From Glaciihabitans tibetensis (GTDB lineage: Bacteria > Actinomycetota > Actinomycetes > Actinomycetales > Microbacteriaceae): 64,000 nucleotides of DNA. The stretch covers positions 248,001-312,000 of the forward strand of contig NZ_PVTL01000003.1 of NCBI RefSeq assembly GCF_003003265.1, read 5' to 3'. Below are positions 27,480 to 36,169 of the stretch, in pieces. The notes below the pieces were generated by a model, which saw nothing but the letters and a program-made list of their open reading frames with translations, made no database searches and was not told the origin of the DNA. The position numbers and the translations under genes are program-made. Numbering within the stretch: the stretch's first letter is position 1; each line of letters begins with the position of its first letter.

Positions 27480-28778
27480 CGCCACCCCGTGCTCGCCGTC
27501 GCCGAGTGCTTTCGCCGCGCGCCGACGACGCCGGTCGAGGAACGTCATGGCGGGGGTCGCGGCGATGCCGTGAATGACAATCGAGCCAACCACAACGAGG
27601 CCGACGATCGACCACAGTCGGTCGCCACCCGGGAAGTCACCCTCCTGGAGCGCGTACGCGATGTAGAACAGCGATCCCACCCCGCGCACCCCGAAGAACG
27701 CAATCACGGCACGTTCTTTCGGTCCGGTTTTGCCGGGTGTGAGACCGATCCAGCCGGCCAGGGGACGGATGATCAGCAGGAACGCGAGCGCCACCGCGAT
27801 TTCCGGCCACCCGATGTCGGCCAGCAACCCCCGGGCGACCGCACCACCGAGGAGGATGACCACGGCGACCGTGAGCAGCCGCTCGATCTGCTCGACGAAC
27901 TTGTGCAGGACGCCGTGGTACCCGTGTGCGCGCTCGGATCCGCGGATGGCGCAGGCGCAGACAAACACGGCGATGAAGCCGTAGCCCTCGGCCAACTCGG
28001 TGACCCCGTAGGCGAGGAAGGTCGCGGCGATGGCTACGAAACCCTCGGCCTTCTCGGTCAGCTGGAGCCGGTCTGCTACCCGGGAGAAGAACAGTCGGCC
28101 AAGGAGCCAGCCTACGGCGAGGCCCAGTGCCACTCCGATGGTCAGGCGCCACGCGACATCCACCAACAACCATTCTCCGAGCCACCCCGACGGCGCAACG
28201 CCGGAGATGCTGATAGCGATTGCGGCGTAGGTGAAGGGAAAGGCGAGTCCGTCGTTGAGTCCGGCCTCCGAGGTGAGAGCGAACCGCGCCTCATCGTCCT
28301 CGCCCTCGGAGTCGGTCACCGGCTCGCTCACCTGCACCTCGGTCGCCAGAACCGGGTCGGTGGGAGCGAGCGCGGCGGCGAGAAGCACGGCACTGGCAAC
28401 CCCAAGGCCCAGCACCCACCAGCCCAGAAATCCCATAGCGAGGATGCACAGGGGCATGGTGATGGCGAGCAGGCGCCAGGTCGACGACCACCGATGTCTG
28501 CCGAGCGGCCGGTTCAGCGCGAGACCGGCTCCCATCAACGAGATCAGCACGCAGACCTCGGTGAGGTGCAACGCGATCTCCGGGTGGGTGTTGGGAATCG
28601 GGTCGGGCAGATCCGGGATGACGGAGAACACGATCATTCCGGCGGCGAGGAACACCATTGGCATGGAAACGGGGAGCTTGCCGAGCACACGCGGGAGAAG
28701 GGCCGCTGCGAGGGTGGCGAGCCCGATCCCGGCGAAGATCGCCCCGGCGCCGTCGAAGTGAAGCATGGGGTGGATCAT
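27465..28778 (-). CDS. CPA1-type cation:proton antiporter
   Basis: A 437-residue membrane protein with about 12 helices of the sodium/hydrogen exchanger family. The conserved ALAPTDPVLA (Asp141) and EAGLNDGLAFP (Asn175-Asp176) ion-site motifs are present, and KERAVIAFFGVRGVGSLFYIAYAL is the typical NhaP-like late helix. It ends in a short basic tail. ATG 28778 is chosen, with ATG 28766 as an alternative. The ion is not determined. It is the third antiporter type in the window. Confidence 0.9.
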   Translation of the reverse strand: MIHPMLHFDGAGAIFAGIGLATLAAALLPRVLGKLPVSMPMVFLAAGMIVFSVIPDLPDPIPNTHPEIALHLTEVCVLISLMGAGLALNRPLGRHRWSSTWRLLAITMPLCILAMGFLGWWVLGLGVASAVLLAAALAPTDPVLATEVQVSEPVTDSEGEDDEARFALTSEAGLNDGLAFPFTYAAIAISISGVAPSGWLGEWLLVDVAWRLTIGVALGLAVGWLLGRLFFSRVADRLQLTEKAEGFVAIAATFLAYGVTELAEGYGFIAVFVCACAIRGSERAHGYHGVLHKFVEQIERLLTVAVVILLGGAVARGLLADIGWPEIAVALAFLLIIRPLAGWIGLTPGKTGPKERAVIAFFGVRGVGSLFYIAYALQEGDFPGGDRLWSIVGLVVVGSIVIHGIAATPAMTFLDRRRRRAAKALGDGEHGVASTPV

Positions 28779-28794
28779 AATCGATCCCGATCTG

Positions 28795-29532
28795 CTACCA
28801 GGCCACAGGGCCCGCATCGTCGGTGAAGGTTCCGGTGGGGCCATTGGCGTCGATCGTTGCCATGCGCACCGCCGATGTCGCGCCCTCAGCGGGAGTGCGG
28901 ATGCCCCGGTGGTTGTTCAGGTCGGTGGCGACGAAGCCCGGGCAGACGGCGTTGACGAGAATGCCCTCACCAACGAGGTCACGGGCGTACATCATGGTGA
29001 CGGCGGTGAGCGCGGTCTTCGACGGAACATATCCGAGGGCGACGGGGTCGGTATTGGCAAAGTCGGAGATGGAGGCCAACGACCCGGCGCTGCTGGAGAC
29101 GTTCACGATGCGGGGTGCGCTCGACCGCCGCAGCAGAGGGAGGAAGGCACTCGTGACGGTGATAACGCCGAACACGTTCGTCTCGAAGACGTACCGCACG
29201 TGGTCGACGTCGGCTGACCGGGGCAGCTGACCGGCGAAGTCGGCACCGGGCTGATGGCTGATGCCCGCGTTATTGATCAGCGCGTCGAGGCGGCCAAACC
29301 GGGCCTCCACCTGCCCGGCTGCGGCCGCGACCGACGCCGGGTCGGTCACGTCGAGGGCGACCGCCGTTACTTCGCCGCCGTTCGCTCGCAGTTCGGCAGC
29401 GGTTGCTTCCGCGCGCTCGATGCTTCGCGCGCCGATCACCACGGTGTGGCCGAGCTCGGCGAGCTGGGCGGCGATCTCGCGACCGATGCCTTTGTTGCCG
29501 CCGGTGACCAGGGCGATCATGGAGTTCATCAT
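28795..29532 (-). CDS. Short-chain dehydrogenase/reductase
   Basis: A 245-residue classical SDR. TGGNKGIGRE is the cofactor glycine motif, LDVTDP binds the adenine, NNAG is present, and the catalytic Ser-Tyr-Lys is visible as NVSSSAGS and YVPSKTALT. The substrate is unknown. Three in-frame ATGs lie in the first five codons, so the exact start is uncertain. It is divergent from the AraC regulator gene, whose product may control it; the shared gap is 100 nt. Confidence 0.9.
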   Translation of the reverse strand: MMNSMIALVTGGNKGIGREIAAQLAELGHTVVIGARSIERAEATAAELRANGGEVTAVALDVTDPASVAAAAGQVEARFGRLDALINNAGISHQPGADFAGQLPRSADVDHVRYVFETNVFGVITVTSAFLPLLRRSSAPRIVNVSSSAGSLASISDFANTDPVALGYVPSKTALTAVTMMYARDLVGEGILVNAVCPGFVATDLNNHRGIRTPAEGATSAVRMATIDANGPTGTFTDDAGPVAW

Positions 29533-29620
29533 GGATATTCCTTCGTGGGAGTGGGTGGTGACTCAAGCTTGACGATCACCGTGCGGATTTTGAATAGCGC
29601 TTAGTTCGCTTTTGTTGCTC

Positions 29621-29626
29621 TATAGT
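29621..29626 (+). promoter_or_regulatory. Candidate -10 element for a leaderless araC-type gene
   Basis: TATAGT ends 6 nt before the ATG of the AraC-type gene. There is no Shine-Dalgarno between them. The spacing would place the transcription start at the start codon. Confidence 0.5.
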
Positions 29627-29632
29627 CCTGTT

Positions 29633-30559
29633 ATGCCCTCAGATCGTCTGTCGGAGATCCTGGATCTCATCGAAGTGAAAAGCGTCGTCTCCGGCGGCTC
29701 CGTCATGCGCGAGCGCTGGCAGACCGGCAGCACCATCGACGACGACCTGAAGTTCATCGCGGTGGTACACGGCCACGCGCGGCTGAATACCGACGGTTTG
29801 ACGGAACCCGTCGAGCTGAACTCCGGCGATGTTGCGGTGCTCAACGGGCGCACCTGGCTGACGCTCGAGGGCGGGACCGGCGACGCGGAACCGGTGCGCG
29901 TCGAGCCTCCGGCGGCGGGGTCGACGATTCGGGCGGAGGACGCACACGCCGACGGCGCGGATGTGCTCATCGGCGGCCGCGTGGAGTTGAATCCCGCGGG
30001 GAGAGAGTTGCTGCTGAGAGCGTTGCCTCCGGTCATGCACGTCGGGCCGTTCAGTTCGGTCGGCGCTCCACTGCGTGGCCACGTGCAACGCCTGTTTGAA
30101 GAGATCACGGGCAACCGTGTGGGCTCCCAGTTCGCGATCCGTCAGTACGGTCAGCTCCTCCTGCTCGACGTGGTTCGCGGCTACATGCACGACGCGGACA
30201 TGCCCGCCGGATGGCTCAAGGTGCTCACCGATGAACGGCTCCGACCCGCCCTCGCGCTGATTCATGAGCAGCCGTCCAAAGCGTGGAGCCTGGAAGAGTT
30301 GGCGCGCGCGGCATCGATGTCGCGCACCACCTTCGCGGAACGCTTCCGCCAGACCGCCGGCACCCCTCCGCTGGCGTACCTCATCGACTGGCGGATGCTG
30401 CTCGCCCAACGGCAACTTCGTCTGCCGGACACGCGCATCCGATCGCTCGCCCTCGAGCTCGGATATTCGTCGGAGAGCGCCTTCAGTAACGCGTTCAAGC
30501 GGCACCTCGGCGAGTCACCTTCGAGTTATCGGTTACGGGCGCGTACGACACCGGCATGA
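29633..30559 (+). CDS. AraC family transcriptional regulator
   Basis: A 308-residue regulator. The N-terminal half is a cupin-like ligand domain of the type found in AraC regulators beside SDR genes (LKFIAVVHGHARLNTDG...LNSGDVAVLNGRTW). Residues 205-305 hold the two AraC helix-turn-helices (WSLEELARAASMSRTTFAERFRQTAG; IRSLALELGYSSESAFSNAFKRHLGESPSSYR). The ATG at 29633 is favoured over a start at 29612 because a -10 element lies between them. It probably regulates the divergent SDR. Confidence 0.9.
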   Translation: MPSDRLSEILDLIEVKSVVSGGSVMRERWQTGSTIDDDLKFIAVVHGHARLNTDGLTEPVELNSGDVAVLNGRTWLTLEGGTGDAEPVRVEPPAAGSTIRAEDAHADGADVLIGGRVELNPAGRELLLRALPPVMHVGPFSSVGAPLRGHVQRLFEEITGNRVGSQFAIRQYGQLLLLDVVRGYMHDADMPAGWLKVLTDERLRPALALIHEQPSKAWSLEELARAASMSRTTFAERFRQTAGTPPLAYLIDWRMLLAQRQLRLPDTRIRSLALELGYSSESAFSNAFKRHLGESPSSYRLRARTTPA

Positions 30560-30643
30560 TTCCGCTGACAGGCGCACGGCGCGGGCATGTCTCCCAGAAC
30601 TGGGGCTGGACCCGGTCCGGTCCGGCGCGTTCTACTGGTGCGC

Positions 30644-31189
30644 ATGCTCGCACTAGTCCCCGACCCTTGGATTCCGGGGTCTGAGGTTGTCGGCGGTGGA
30701 AGCGACGATGGGGTGGAGACGGACGTCTCGATCTCGATTCGTCCGGGTGGCGCCCAGCAGCCGTTTACGGTGCGAACGCTGGTACGCACTGGCAGGCGGA
30801 TGCACCCGACGACGGGCGTCGTGCACGGCGTCGCTACCGACTGGGTCTCCATCGCGAGCATGGCAGCAACCGGATTGTTGCTGCAGACGTTTCCCGAGGG
30901 ATTGCAGCGCGCGGAGGCCAAACGCCTCGCCCGGACCGTGGTCGCTCAGGGCGATGAGCTCGCGCGCGATCACGCGAGCTGGTCGTTCACTCCGATGGTC
31001 CTCGAGCGCGTGGCGTACGCACTCCGGTTCCGGATACTCGACCAGGGGTTCGTCGCGCACGCTGATGTGGGCGGTTCGGCACTGGCGGCGTGGGGGACGG
31101 GACCGCTTCCGCCCGCGCTGAGCCGCGTGCACTGGCTGGAGAGCAGCGGCGTGCCGCACCCCACCGATGCGCCGCCTCCTCCGGACTGA
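30644..31189 (+). CDS. Hypothetical protein, no family recognised
   Basis: About 181 residues with normal coding character. It begins MLALVPDPWIPGSEVVGG and contains RTLVRTGRRMHPTTG, a helix-rich middle (EGLQRAEAKRLARTVVAQGDELARDH) and a proline-rich end. No signal peptide, membrane helix or catalytic motif is evident. It follows the AraC gene by 84 nt in the same direction and runs convergent to the RelE/Phd pair. GTG 30638, two codons earlier, is an alternative start. Confidence 0.6.
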   Translation: MLALVPDPWIPGSEVVGGGSDDGVETDVSISIRPGGAQQPFTVRTLVRTGRRMHPTTGVVHGVATDWVSIASMAATGLLLQTFPEGLQRAEAKRLARTVVAQGDELARDHASWSFTPMVLERVAYALRFRILDQGFVAHADVGGSALAAWGTGPLPPALSRVHWLESSGVPHPTDAPPPPD

Positions 31190-31215
31190 GACCGCCGCTG
31201 CACTTACCTGGTCAC

Positions 31216-31476
31216 CTACGGGTTGTACACGTCCCGGCGATGCCCGACGGTGACGATGACGATGAGAAGGATGTCGTTGTGGATCGTGTAGATGATCCGG
31301 TAGTTGCCCACGCGCACGCGATAACCGTCCCGCCCCTGAAGCGCCCTCGCGCCCGGCGGACGCGGGTCATCACCCAGTAACGCGATCGCTCCCTGAAGTC
31401 GACCGCGATCCTGCGGGTCGATGTGCCTCAGTGCCTTTACGGCCGCGGGACGCAGCTTGATGCGGTACTTGCTCAC
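31216..31476 (-). CDS. RelE/ParE-type toxin
   Basis: An 86-residue toxin of the RelE/ParE fold: YRIKLRPAAVKALRHIDPQDR, then PPGARALQGRDGYRVRVGNYRIIYTIHND and a final HRRDVY. The conserved Arg, Tyr and His suggest an active ribosome-dependent RNase of the RelE branch. It overlaps the antitoxin gene by 4 nt on the minus strand. Second toxin-antitoxin pair in the window. Confidence 0.9.
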   Translation of the reverse strand: MSKYRIKLRPAAVKALRHIDPQDRGRLQGAIALLGDDPRPPGARALQGRDGYRVRVGNYRIIYTIHNDILLIVIVTVGHRRDVYNP

Positions 31477-31718
31477 CAGCCGAGATCGGCTTTGACCTGC
31501 GCCCAGGGAATATTCTCGCCTTCGTCGGCCATCGCCGTGTCGAAGGCGGCGACATCTTCAGCATCCTCGAGAGCCTCCTGCATGCGGGAGAACTGCTCGG
31601 GACTGACGAGGACGGCGGCAACCTTTCCTCGACGCTCCAGGAAGACGGCCTCGCTGCTGGCCAGCGCGATCAGCTCGGGCAGCCGGCTGCGCGCATCGGT
31701 GACGCTCGTTGTGGACAT
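31473..31718 (-). CDS. Phd/YefM-type antitoxin
   Basis: An 81-residue antitoxin with the Phd/YefM N-terminal DNA-binding fold (TSVTDARSRLPELIALASSEAVFLERRGKVAAVLVSPEQF) and an acidic C-terminus for toxin neutralisation. The ATG at 31718 (MSTTSV) is preferred. The in-frame ATG at 31733 (MYIFIM) lies inside one of two direct repeats that look like operators. Translation is coupled to the toxin by a 4-nt overlap. Confidence 0.88.
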   Translation of the reverse strand: MSTTSVTDARSRLPELIALASSEAVFLERRGKVAAVLVSPEQFSRMQEALEDAEDVAAFDTAMADEGENIPWAQVKADLGW

Positions 31719-31722
31719 AATG

Positions 31723-31755
31723 AAAATGTACATCTAAATCTTTAAAATGTACATC
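31723..31755. promoter_or_regulatory. Paired operators upstream of the Phd/RelE genes
   Basis: AAAATGTACATC occurs at 31723-31734 and again at 31744-31755. Each contains the palindrome ATGTACAT, and the copies are 21 bp apart, two helical turns. They lie immediately upstream of the antitoxin start, which fits cooperative autoregulation. Confidence 0.7.
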
Positions 31756-31771
31756 AAGCACCCTGATCCGT

Positions 31772-31816
31772 AACACCGTTGAAACAGGTGTTCCGTAACA
31801 TGGGAACCTGAAACAG
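31772..31816. promoter_or_regulatory. Repeats in the pucG promoter region
   Basis: AACACC (31772-31777) and GGTGTT (31787-31792) are inverted around 9 bp. GTTCC (31790-31794) and GGAAC (31803-31807) are inverted around 8 bp. TGAAACAG occurs at 31780-31787 and 31809-31816. Such nested symmetry 25-70 nt before pucG suggests a regulator site; which regulator is unknown, although a RpiR gene ends the operon. Confidence 0.45.
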
Positions 31817-31840
31817 ATGATTCAGCCCCGGAAGGTCGTT

Positions 31841-33094
31841 ATGCCAAACCCCAGCCCCCGCGCCGTGCCCAACCAGATCAATCCGCCGCAGCGGCTGCTC
31901 ATGGGCCCCGGACCCATCAACGCTGACCCGCGGGTGCTGCGGGCGATGTCGGCGCAGCTGCTGGGCCAGTATGACCCGGCGATGACGTCGTACATGAACG
32001 AGACGATGGAGTTGTATCGCGAGGTGTTCCGCACCGAAAACGAGGCAACCGTGCTCATCGACGGAACCAGTCGGGCCGGGATCGAGGCGGCGTTGGTCTC
32101 GCTGATCGAACCCGGCGACCGCGTGCTCGTTCCCATCTTCGGTCGCTTCGGGCACCTGCTGCGCGAGATTGCCGAGCGCTGCGGCGCCGAGGTTCACGTG
32201 ATCGAACGCGAGTGGGGCACGGTCTTCACGCCGGGCGAGATCGAGGCGGCCATCGACAAGGTGGCCCCGAAGCTGCTCGCGGTGGTGCACGGCGACACCT
32301 CCACGACGGTCGCCCAGCCGCTCGACGAACTCGGCGCAATCTGCGCCAAACACGGAGTCCTTTTATACACGGATGCCACGGCGTCACTCGGCGGCAACAC
32401 CTTCGAACTGGATGCCTGGGGTATCGACGTCGCCACGGCCGGCCTGCAGAAGTGCCTGGGCGGGCCGTCCGGCAGCGCGCCGATCAGCCTGTCCGCGCGG
32501 GCAGTGGACGTGATCAACAGTCGCAAGTCGATCGAGGCGGGCATCCGGGTGGAGGGTGACGCGGTTTCGTCGTCGCCGATCCGGTCCAACTACTTCGACC
32601 TCGCGATGATCCTCGACTACTGGGGACCCAAGCGCCTCAACCACCACACCGAGGCGACCACGATGCTGTTCGGCTCGCGCGAATGTGCGCGCCTCCTCGT
32701 GGAAGAGGGGCTTCCGCAGGCCGTCGAACGCCACCGCCTGCACGGCGCGGCCATGGCGACCGGCCTGTCCGCCCTGGGCCTCGAGCTCTTCGGTGACCAG
32801 AACTACAAGATGAACAACGTCGTCGGCGTCGAAATCCCCGATGGCATCGACGGCGACGCCGGGCGTGCGGCGATGCTGAACGACTACGGCATCGAGATTG
32901 GCACCTCGTTCGGACCCCTGCACGGCCGCGTCTGGCGCATCGGCACCATGGGCTACAACGCCCGCCGCGACACCGTGCTGCTCACCCTCGCCGCCCTGGA
33001 GCAGATGCTCCGCCGCGGGGGAGTGAGCGTCACGGGCGGCAGTGGTGTCGGCGCCGCGCTCGACTTCTATGAGAGCGAGGGGGATGCCGCGTGA
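31841..33094 (+). CDS. pucG: (S)-ureidoglycine-glyoxylate aminotransferase
   Basis: A 417-residue class V PLP aminotransferase of the PucG type. It transfers the amino group of ureidoglycine to glyoxylate, giving oxalurate and glycine, in purine nitrogen recovery. The PLP lysine is Lys204 (TAGLQKCLGGPSG), the PLP-binding Asp178 is in YTDATASLGG, and LLMGPGPINADPRVLRAM starts the fold. ATG 31841 follows CCGGAAGGTCGTT; ATG 31817 is an alternative. The product name rests on resemblance plus the following allC gene and the uricase and allantoinase genes nearby. Alanine-glyoxylate aminotransferase is the main alternative. Confidence 0.85.
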   Translation: MPNPSPRAVPNQINPPQRLLMGPGPINADPRVLRAMSAQLLGQYDPAMTSYMNETMELYREVFRTENEATVLIDGTSRAGIEAALVSLIEPGDRVLVPIFGRFGHLLREIAERCGAEVHVIEREWGTVFTPGEIEAAIDKVAPKLLAVVHGDTSTTVAQPLDELGAICAKHGVLLYTDATASLGGNTFELDAWGIDVATAGLQKCLGGPSGSAPISLSARAVDVINSRKSIEAGIRVEGDAVSSSPIRSNYFDLAMILDYWGPKRLNHHTEATTMLFGSRECARLLVEEGLPQAVERHRLHGAAMATGLSALGLELFGDQNYKMNNVVGVEIPDGIDGDAGRAAMLNDYGIEIGTSFGPLHGRVWRIGTMGYNARRDTVLLTLAALEQMLRRGGVSVTGGSGVGAALDFYESEGDAA

Positions 33095-34395
33095 GCCGCA
33101 CCCACCGTCATACGCCGAGCACCACGCTCGCCACGACCAACCCCACCACCCTGGCCGAGGCGGAACTCATCCTCGAGCGCTGCAACGACCTGGCGGGACT
33201 CTCCCGTCACCCGGAGCGGATGGAACGGGTTCACCTGTCGCCCGAGCACAAGGCCGCCAACGAGCTGGCCGCGACCTGGATGGCCGAGGCGGGACTGTCC
33301 ACCTGGCAGGACGCCGCCGGAAACCAGTGCGGGCGCCTCGAGGGAAGCGAGCCTGGCCTTCCGGCGCTGCTGCTCGGCTCCCACCTCGATACCGTCCCCG
33401 ATGCCGGTCGTTACGACGGCATGCTCGGGGTGCTGCTCGCCATTCAGGTCGTCTCGCGAATCCGCGACAGCGGCATCCCCCTTCCCTTCGCTCTCGAAGT
33501 TGTCGCGTTCGGTGACGAAGAGGGCACTCGATTCGGCATGGCCCTGCTCGGCAGCCGGGCGCTGGCGGGAACCTGGAACGACGACTGGTGGCAGCTCACC
33601 GACAAAGACGGGATCACCCTCGCCGAGGCGTTTCAGGACTTCGGCCTCGACCCCGCCCGCCTGCCCGGAGCTTTTCGCCGCCCGGGAAGCCTCGTGGGCT
33701 ATCTCGAGGCGCACATCGAGCAGGGCCCATTTCTGGAGGATGCCGGTCGGCGCCTCGGCGTAGTCACCTCCATAGCCGGCGCCCGTCGCTTCGCCCTGGT
33801 GATGACCGGCCACGCCGGGCACGCCGGGGGAACGCCGTATGACCGCCGCCGCGACGCCCTCGTCGGCGCGAGCGAGCTGGTGATCGAGGTCGAACGGCTG
33901 TCGAAGCAGCAGCACGTCATCGGCACGGTCGGACGCCTCCAGGCCTTTCCCGGGGGCGTCAACGTGATCCCCGGACGGGTCGAGTTCAGCCTCGACCTCC
34001 GCGCCGAGTTCGACCCAGACCGCGACGAGAGCGTGGCGCTGATCTTCGCCGCCGCGGAGTCCATCGCCGAGCGCCGTGGCCTCTCCTTCTCGGCGACGGA
34101 GATTTATCGCGCCGACGCCACCGTCTGCGACCCCGGCCTGCAGGACGCCGTCTTCGCGGGCATCCGCGCCACCGGCGACACCGATCCCATGCGGATGTGG
34201 AGCCGCGCGGGCCACGACGGCGTGGCCGTCGCCGACCTCACCGCGATCGCGATGTTGTTCATTCGCTGCCGCGGCGGCGTGAGTCATCACCCCGACGAGC
34301 ATGTCAAGAAGGTGGATGTCGCGGCCGCACTCGACGCGTTCGAAGCCGCAGTGTTGGCGGTCGCAGCAAGCACGCCGGCGAGGTCGGCGGCGTGA
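33091..34395 (+). CDS. allC: Allantoate amidohydrolase
   Basis: A 434-residue M20-family zinc amidohydrolase that splits allantoate to ureidoglycine, CO2 and ammonia. Metal ligands are visible in LGSHLDTV, GRYDGMLG, FGDEEGTRFG, YLEAHIEQGP and, at the end, GGVSHHPDEHV. N-carbamoyl-L-amino acid hydrolases have the same signature, but the context with pucG favours AllC. GTG 33091 overlaps the pucG stop (GTGA), and the stop overlaps the RpiR gene likewise. The enzyme feeds PucG directly. Confidence 0.88.
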   Translation: MSRTHRHTPSTTLATTNPTTLAEAELILERCNDLAGLSRHPERMERVHLSPEHKAANELAATWMAEAGLSTWQDAAGNQCGRLEGSEPGLPALLLGSHLDTVPDAGRYDGMLGVLLAIQVVSRIRDSGIPLPFALEVVAFGDEEGTRFGMALLGSRALAGTWNDDWWQLTDKDGITLAEAFQDFGLDPARLPGAFRRPGSLVGYLEAHIEQGPFLEDAGRRLGVVTSIAGARRFALVMTGHAGHAGGTPYDRRRDALVGASELVIEVERLSKQQHVIGTVGRLQAFPGGVNVIPGRVEFSLDLRAEFDPDRDESVALIFAAAESIAERRGLSFSATEIYRADATVCDPGLQDAVFAGIRATGDTDPMRMWSRAGHDGVAVADLTAIAMLFIRCRGGVSHHPDEHVKKVDVAAALDAFEAAVLAVAASTPARSAA

Positions 34396-35234
34396 CATCC
34401 CCCTCGCTGGCACACCCCGAGGGAGACATCGGTCAACGGCTGAGCGCGGCGATGGCGTCACTGTCGCCGCAGGAGTTGCGCGCGGCCGAGTTTATGCGCG
34501 ACCACCTCGCGGACCTCGGGTTGTACAACGCGGCAGAGGTCGCGCGGCTGAGCGGGGTATCGAAGGCGACGATCAGCCGCCTGTACCGGCGGCTCGGATT
34601 CGGCAACGCCGAGGAAGTGCGCGACCACGTGCGCGCGTTACGGTCATCGGGCACCCCGGTCGCGGCGGACGGCCCTGTGAGCTTCGCGAGCCAGATCGAA
34701 CGCGAGAGCCTCAACCTGCACGCGGCGCTCGGCGCGCTCAACCTGCCCGAGATCGCGCCCCTGATTGCGGGGGCGCGCCGCGTACTGGTGGTCGGCTTTC
34801 GCAACAGCTACCCGGTCGCACTGCACCTGCGCCAGCAACTTGCGCAGGCGCGCGACGGAGTGTCGCTCGCGCCCCTGCCCGGCCAGTCCCTCGGCGAGGA
34901 ACTCGCGTCGCTCGATGGGCGGGATGTGATTGTGGTTGTCGGGTTCCGGCGGAGGCCCGAGCTGTTTCCGCGGCTGATTGCCGCGACATCCGCCCGCCCG
35001 ACTCCCGTCGTGCTGCTGGGCGACGAGGGGGCACGGCGTTACTCAACGCAGGTGCAGCACTTCGTGGTCTGTCCGGTGGACTCCGTCACCGCGTTCGACA
35101 GTTACGCGGCCGCGTTCAGCGTCGTCAGCCTGATTGCCGCGGCCGTGCTCGGTGAGAACCTGCGGGTCGGGCGCTCCCGGGTGGCGGAGATCGGTCTGTC
35201 GTACGGAGAACTGGACGAGCTCGAGCGGTTCTGA
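34392..35234 (+). CDS. MurR/RpiR family transcriptional regulator
   Basis: A 280-residue regulator. Residues 1-80 are an RpiR helix-turn-helix (LGLYNAAEVARLSGVSKATISRLYRRLGFGNAEEV), and residues 120-265 are a SIS domain (RRVLVVGFRNSYPVALHLRQQL). SIS domains normally bind phosphosugars; in purine clusters such regulators are likely to sense a pathway intermediate. GTG 34392 gives a GTGA overlap with allC, so the regulator is produced with the two enzymes and probably controls the operon. Confidence 0.88.
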   Translation: MTSPSLAHPEGDIGQRLSAAMASLSPQELRAAEFMRDHLADLGLYNAAEVARLSGVSKATISRLYRRLGFGNAEEVRDHVRALRSSGTPVAADGPVSFASQIERESLNLHAALGALNLPEIAPLIAGARRVLVVGFRNSYPVALHLRQQLAQARDGVSLAPLPGQSLGEELASLDGRDVIVVVGFRRRPELFPRLIAATSARPTPVVLLGDEGARRYSTQVQHFVVCPVDSVTAFDSYAAAFSVVSLIAAAVLGENLRVGRSRVAEIGLSYGELDELERF

Positions 35235-35320
35235 CGCGAGAGCTGTTCCGCGGCCGTTTCCTGAGCGGCGTTCGCGTTGCCTTCGAGCCACGAGATGCAA
35301 TCTCCATCGTGATATAGACG

Positions 35321-35358
35321 GATCGTTCATTTCGTGATTAAATGTACTGATCGTTCAT
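35321..35358. promoter_or_regulatory. Direct repeats upstream of the SDR-SnoaL-TetR operon
   Basis: GATCGTTCAT occurs at 35321-35330 and 35349-35358, 28 bp apart. The region between is AT-rich, and the second copy runs into CATATAAG, a plausible -10. A TetR gene is the third gene of this operon, so autoregulation through these sites is a reasonable inference. Confidence 0.55.
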
Positions 35359-35382
35359 ATAAGCGGCAAGGAAGAGGATCTC

Positions 35383-36126
35383 ATGAGCACAGCGTCAAGC
35401 ATCGGCCGAGTCGCACTGGTGACGGGCGGCTCCGGCGGCATCGGCCAGGCAGTGGTTGAACGACTGGTTGAGGACGGCCTTTCGGTCGCCGTGCACTACT
35501 CGGGCAATCGGGCAAAGGCCGACGCCCTCGTAGCGAAGATCGCCACGGCCGGCGGGTCGGCGATCGCCGTCGGTGGTGATGTCGCCGACGAGCACGCTAT
35601 GTTGGCCGCGTTCGATCAGGTCGAGGCCGCGTTTGGCGGCATCGATGTAGTCGTGAACACGGCGGGCATCATGGTTCTCGCGCCGATCACGAGTCTGAAT
35701 CTGGCGGACCTGGATCGGATGCACCGCACGAACATTCGCGGCACGTTCGTAGTTTCCCAGCAGGCCGCACGCCGGGTCCGCGCGGGTGGCGCGATTGTGA
35801 ACTTTTCCACCACGGTCACGCGCACCAGCTTCCCCAGCTACGGTGCCTATGCGGCGTCGAAGGCCGCGGTAGAGGCAATGACCCTGGTGCTGGCCCGCGA
35901 GCTGCGTGGGAAGGACATCACCGTGAACGCGGTGGCTCCCGGGCCCACCGCCACCGCGCTGTTTCTCGACGGGAAAGACGAGCAAACGATTCAGGCACTG
36001 TCGAAAGCCGCCCCGCTCGAGCGTCTCGGTACACCGGATGACATCGCCGAGACCGTCGCATTCCTCGCCGGTCCGGCGCGTTGGGTTAACGGTCAGGTCA
36101 TCTTCGTCAACGGCGGACTCGCCTGA
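35383..36126 (+). CDS. Short-chain dehydrogenase/reductase
   Basis: A 247-residue SDR with TGGSGGIGQAV, NTAGIMVLAPITSLN, and the active-site Ser and Tyr-Lys in NFSTTVTRTSFPSYGAYAASKAAVEAM. VTVNAVAPGPTAT and the C-terminal WVNGQVIFVNGGLA also fit the fabG-like group. It is the first gene of an operon with a SnoaL-like protein, a TetR regulator and a Ddn-like protein. The ATG follows AGGAAGAGGATCTC. Substrate unknown; SDRs beside TetR genes often act on quinones or xenobiotics. Confidence 0.9.
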   Translation: MSTASSIGRVALVTGGSGGIGQAVVERLVEDGLSVAVHYSGNRAKADALVAKIATAGGSAIAVGGDVADEHAMLAAFDQVEAAFGGIDVVVNTAGIMVLAPITSLNLADLDRMHRTNIRGTFVVSQQAARRVRAGGAIVNFSTTVTRTSFPSYGAYAASKAAVEAMTLVLARELRGKDITVNAVAPGPTATALFLDGKDEQTIQALSKAAPLERLGTPDDIAETVAFLAGPARWVNGQVIFVNGGLA

Positions 36127-36169
36127 CACCGCAGCTCATCGGCAAAACCAGAATTGAGGATCGCAAGCC

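Noticed and set aside
30544..30643. Longer start for the hypothetical protein at 30644
   Set aside because: The extra residues are Arg/Gly/Pro noise, and no ribosome-binding site precedes the GTG/ATG candidates there.
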